This document shows positions 61,542-64,000 of a DNA stretch of 64,000 nt, in pieces. Below the pieces are notes generated by a model. That model was given only the letters and a program-made list of their open reading frames with translations. It did no database searches and had not been told where the DNA came from. The stretch comes from an uncultured Acidobacteriia bacterium. Lineage in GTDB: Bacteria; Acidobacteriota; Terriglobia; Bryobacterales; Bryobacteraceae. Each line of letters opens with the position of its first letter. Within the stretch, counting starts at the first letter, position 1. The DNA is taken from assembly GCA_903881085.1 (NCBI GenBank), contig CAIRSA010000221.1:1-64000 (forward strand), in the 5' to 3' direction. A program made the translations under genes and the position numbers.

Positions 61542-62771
61542 ATGAGCACCTCCCAACTTACTCTCGAACTGGAACGCCTGGCGAAGTTCTCAGACACGCC
61601 AGCGCCATCGGTCACACGCGTGGTCTACTCGCCCACCGACATGCAGGCCCGCGAATACTTCAAAGGCCTGTGCCTCGCCGCCGGCCTTGAAATCCGTGAG
61701 GATGCCGCAGGCAACACCTTCGCCCGCTGGCCCGGCACTGAGCCTGATCTGCCCGCCGTCGCCACCGGTTCCCACATCGACGCGATTCCTCACGCCGGAG
61801 CCTACGATGGCACCGTCGGAGTGTTCGGCGGACTCGAAGCCATCCGCCTGCTGCAGCGTCAGGGCATGCGTTGCAAGCGGGCTATCGAGCTGATCCTGTT
61901 TACATCTGAAGAGCCCACTCGCTTCGGCATCGGCTGCCTGGGTAGCCGGTTGCTGGCTGGAGTGTTGGATGCTTCCGCGGGCGCGAAACTCCGCGGCAAG
62001 GATGGACTCACGCTCGATGAAGCCCGCCAGGCCGCAGGCTTCACCGGTACGCTCGAATCCGTCCGCCTCAACCCCGGCGTCTACTCCGCCTTCGTCGAAC
62101 TCCACATCGAACAAGGCCCGCTGCTCGAACAGGAAGATCTGCCACTCGGCGTCGTCACTGCTATCGCCGCTCCCGCCTCGTTGCGCGTGCAGGTCGATGG
62201 CGAAGGTGGCCATGCCGGCGCGTTCCTCATGCCGCACCGCCACGATGCGTTTCTCGCCGCCGCCGAACTTGCCCTCGCCGTCGAATCCAGCGTGAAAGCC
62301 ACCGGCGTTATCGACACGGTTGGCACTACCGGCGTCTGCGACGTCTTCCCTGGCGCTGTCAACAGCGTGCCCAGCCGCACTCGACTGGAAATCGATATCC
62401 GCGACATCGATGGCGCCCGCCGCGATCAAGTCATCGAAAACGTACGGGCCGCAAGCGTGGAAATCGCCGCCCGCCGCGGCGTGCGCTTCACCATCGAAAC
62501 CGTGAATGCCGATGCGCCCGCCACCTGCGCGCCTGAAATCGTCGAGGCGCTGAGCAATGCCTGCGAGCAGGCCGCACTGCCCTATCGCAAGATGGTCAGC
62601 CGCGCTTATCACGACTCGCTGTTCATGGCGCAACTGGCCCCGGTCGCCATGCTGTTCATCCGCTGCAAGGGTGGATACAGCCATCGCCCCGATGAGTATT
62701 CGTCGCCAGTCGACATTGCGGCAGGCTCAAAGGTGCTGGCCGCCACGCTGGCCGACCTCGCCTTGCGCTAA
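61542..62771 (+). CDS. Ureidoglycolate amidohydrolase (M20 family)
   Basis: A 409-residue M20 enzyme paralogous to AllC. HIDAIPHAGAYDGTVGV and ILFTSEEPTRFGIGCLGSRL are close to plant ureidoglycolate amidohydrolase (UAH), and HIEQGPLLEQEDLPLG and SRAYHDSLFMA give further ligands. It splits ureidoglycolate into glyoxylate, CO2 and two ammonia. The ATG at 61542 is used rather than an upstream in-frame GTG that would lie inside allE. With this gene the pathway reaches glyoxylate without urea being formed. Confidence 0.88.
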   Translation: MSTSQLTLELERLAKFSDTPAPSVTRVVYSPTDMQAREYFKGLCLAAGLEIREDAAGNTFARWPGTEPDLPAVATGSHIDAIPHAGAYDGTVGVFGGLEAIRLLQRQGMRCKRAIELILFTSEEPTRFGIGCLGSRLLAGVLDASAGAKLRGKDGLTLDEARQAAGFTGTLESVRLNPGVYSAFVELHIEQGPLLEQEDLPLGVVTAIAAPASLRVQVDGEGGHAGAFLMPHRHDAFLAAAELALAVESSVKATGVIDTVGTTGVCDVFPGAVNSVPSRTRLEIDIRDIDGARRDQVIENVRAASVEIAARRGVRFTIETVNADAPATCAPEIVEALSNACEQAALPYRKMVSRAYHDSLFMAQLAPVAMLFIRCKGGYSHRPDEYSSPVDIAAGSKVLAATLADLALR

Positions 62772-62836
62772 ACTCGTAAAAGTGCAGTCCACCGGCCTCG
62801 TTCGCCTTCTAACATTTCAAAATGGGGAATAACGAA

Positions 62837-63304
62837 ATGCAATCTCAGGCAATGCGGCATGCAATCGACCTGGCCGTTAAGAATGTCGCTTCCGGCAACG
62901 GCGGCCCCTTCGGTGCAGTTATCGTTCGCGACGGCAAGATACTTGCCGAAGGCGTGAACCTGGTTACTTCCACCTGCGACCCAACCGCACACGCCGAAGT
63001 CGTGGCGATCCGCCGCGCCTGCCAGTTAGTGGGTGCCTTCGAATTAAAGGACTGCGAGATCTACTCCAGTTGCGAGCCCTGCCCCATGTGCCTTGGCGCG
63101 CTGTACTGGGCGCGCATCGGCCATATCTACTTCGCCGCCACTCGCGAGGACGCAGCGAAATCCGGCTTCGATGATTCATTCATCTATGATGAGATTCCGC
63201 TCGCGATAGCCGAGCGCAAAATCCCCACCGAATGCTTCCTGCAAGAGGAAGGGCTTGCCGCTTTCCGCGCCTGGAACGAATCGGTCGCAAAGGTCCATTA
63301 CTAG
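62837..63304 (+). CDS. guaD: Guanine deaminase (cytidine-deaminase fold)
   Basis: A 155-residue zinc deaminase. The zinc site is in TAHAEVVAIRRA (H and catalytic E) and CEPCPMCLGALYW (two Cys). GGPFGAVIVRDGKI, CDPTAH and SGFDDSFIYDEI match Bacillus subtilis GuaD. It makes xanthine from guanine and so feeds xanthine dehydrogenase. An ATG at 62822 would add five residues; the one at 62837 fits the length of GuaD and has GGGGAA upstream. It follows the amidohydrolase by 65 bases and may be in the same operon. Confidence 0.88.
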   Translation: MQSQAMRHAIDLAVKNVASGNGGPFGAVIVRDGKILAEGVNLVTSTCDPTAHAEVVAIRRACQLVGAFELKDCEIYSSCEPCPMCLGALYWARIGHIYFAATREDAAKSGFDDSFIYDEIPLAIAERKIPTECFLQEEGLAAFRAWNESVAKVHY

Positions 63305-63337
63305 GCTCGCATAGCTGTTAATTAAACTGTCATCGCG

Positions 63338-63365
63338 TTGCAACCACCCCAAACTGTGCTATCCT
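63338..63365 (+). promoter_or_regulatory. rpsO promoter with extended -10
   Basis: TTGCAA at 63338-63343 and TATCCT at 63360-63365 are separated by 16 bp. TG lies one base before the -10 (TGCTATCCT), which is an extended -10. The leader to the rpsO ATG is about 45 nt and contains AAGGAG at 63396-63401, spaced 14 bases from the start, longer than usual. Confidence 0.5.
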
Positions 63366-63415
63366 AGTCAGGTAAAGAATCGATTAAGGTTAGACAAGGA
63401 GTATTCATTTTCGCA

Positions 63416-63685
63416 ATGGCACTGCTGGCAGATCAGAAGACAGAGTTGATTTCGAAGTATCGCATTAACAAGCAGGATGTTGGTTCGCCAGAGGTGCAGG
63501 TTGCAATTCTGAGTCAACGTATTCTCCAGCTCAACGATCACTTCAAGGCAAATAAGAAGGATCACAGCTCGCGCCGCGGGTTGTTGTGCATGGTTGCGCG
63601 CCGACGCCGTCTCCTCAAGTATTTGAAGAGCCGTAGTGCGGAACGCTATACAACGTTGATCGCCAGTCTTGGCATCCGCCGCTAA
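63416..63685 (+). CDS. rpsO: 30S ribosomal protein S15
   Basis: An 89-residue protein that binds the 16S rRNA central domain. The ALLADQKTELISKYRINKQD start, VGSPEVQVAILSQRI, HSSRRGLLCMVARRRRLLKYL and the LIASLGIRR end are diagnostic. It is followed 143 bp later by pnp, the arrangement known from many bacteria. The ATG lies 14 bases from the nearest AAGGAG. Confidence 0.96.
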   Translation: MALLADQKTELISKYRINKQDVGSPEVQVAILSQRILQLNDHFKANKKDHSSRRGLLCMVARRRRLLKYLKSRSAERYTTLIASLGIRR

Positions 63686-63738
63686 TTGCGGAAGTGAACT
63701 CGAAGGCGCGGGCTCCGCGGTTCAGCATGTCGCTGTAC

Positions 63739-63778
63739 CGTAGGTCCGGCAACACCACCCCGGTGGGTGGTCCCTACG
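63739..63778 (+). promoter_or_regulatory. Hairpin between rpsO and pnp
   Basis: ACCACCC at 63754-63760 pairs with GGGTGGT at 63765-63771 around a CGGT loop. An outer pair CGTAGG (63739-63744) and CCTACG (63773-63778) extends the stem with an asymmetric bulge. In E. coli the same spacer holds a terminator and an RNase III site through which PNPase regulates itself; here no T-run follows, so processing seems more likely than termination. The role is inferred from position. Confidence 0.5.
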
Positions 63779-63828
63779 CTTGACACTCCAGTCCCCTTGA
63801 TCCGAATGGATAAGGTTCAAGGACTTAG

Positions 63829-64000
63829 ATGACACACACAGTTGAAATAGACCTGCACGGTCTAAAGATTTCCCTCGAAACGGGTAAAATCGCAAAACAG
63901 GCAAACGGATCCGTAGTCGTACGCTGCGGAGAATCCGTTATTCTTGTGAGCGCCTGCTCGAATATCAACCCCAAAGCCGGGGTAGACTTTTTTCCGCTCA
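63829..64000 (+). CDS. pnp: Polyribonucleotide nucleotidyltransferase (PNPase), 3' end cut off by window
   Basis: The first 57 codons of PNPase are present. [19 protein letters not shown], then [20 protein letters not shown], and SACSN match the N-terminal RNase PH domain, which has the typical G-x-I-A-x-Q-A-x-G-x-V start. PNPase degrades RNA 3' to 5' using phosphate and is part of the degradosome. Its position after rpsO supports the call. The gene runs out of the window. Confidence 0.95.
   Translation, partial: MTHTVEIDLHGLKISLETGKIAKQANGSVVVRCGESVILVSACSNINPKAGVDFFPL

Overview
The window is bacterial chromosome of fairly high GC. It probably comes from the Acidobacteriota, order Bryobacterales (Solibacter/Bryobacter type). 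The main clue is two secreted YHYH proteins (31989-35893) that end in the C-terminal domain catalogued as TIGR03437, a paralog family expanded in Solibacter. The many secreted M14/M16 peptidases, DUF362 and LolA-like proteins and the tight ATGA-coupled operons fit this. The assignment is inference. I saw no tRNA, rRNA, transposase, phage gene or CRISPR array.

Layout. 1-4130: end of a NadD-like gene, then a dnaG-rpoD operon read leftward. 4184-8717: secreted M14 peptidase, a spacer filled with palindromic repeats, then hfq-hflX with an unusual in-frame junction. 8886-9631: a vapBC toxin-antitoxin pair with a clear autoregulated, leaderless promoter. 10040-14759: DUF362, hypothetical protein, PhoR-like kinase, PhoB-like regulator and GNAT. 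14811-19988: secreted RidA, a decayed GxxExxY gene inside a palindrome, a metal-dependent hydrolase, a GAF-ANTAR regulator, an esterase, an outer-membrane protein and a second PIN-toxin pair. 20034-27933: an M16/M16/LolA-like peptidase operon, an enolase-superfamily dehydratase, a glycogen-debranching-type enzyme and a YHS protein.

28018-37900 is the most unusual part. Two SDRs are followed by four genes that each overlap the next by ATGA or nearly so: two membrane microproteins, a ferric-reductase/Rieske fusion and a Cys/His-rich anchored protein. Next come DoxX and three secreted YHYH proteins, the last carrying two His-rich repeats and a cupredoxin domain. I read this as a candidate undescribed membrane/periplasmic metal-redox module. 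37878-42567: DinB, NRDE and ATP-grasp genes, aquaporin and a GMC oxidoreductase. 43577-46812: a CpaB-secretin fusion followed by TadB and TadC.

46815-63304 is metabolic and ends in a nearly complete purine-to-glyoxylate pathway. It includes secreted adenosine deaminase, guanine deaminase, three-subunit xanthine dehydrogenase, uricase, HIU hydrolase, a fused allantoinase-OHCU decarboxylase, allantoate amidohydrolase, ureidoglycine aminohydrolase and ureidoglycolate amidohydrolase. The enzymes sit in two divergent operons that meet at 59381-59542. Together they would release all purine nitrogen as ammonia and leave glyoxylate. The window closes with rpsO and the first codons of pnp.

Three families of palindromic repeats (471-583; 6777-6857 with 42648-42740; 6951-7057 with 43371-43476) and a fourth palindrome at 15355-15436 occupy gene-free spacers, mostly between convergent genes.
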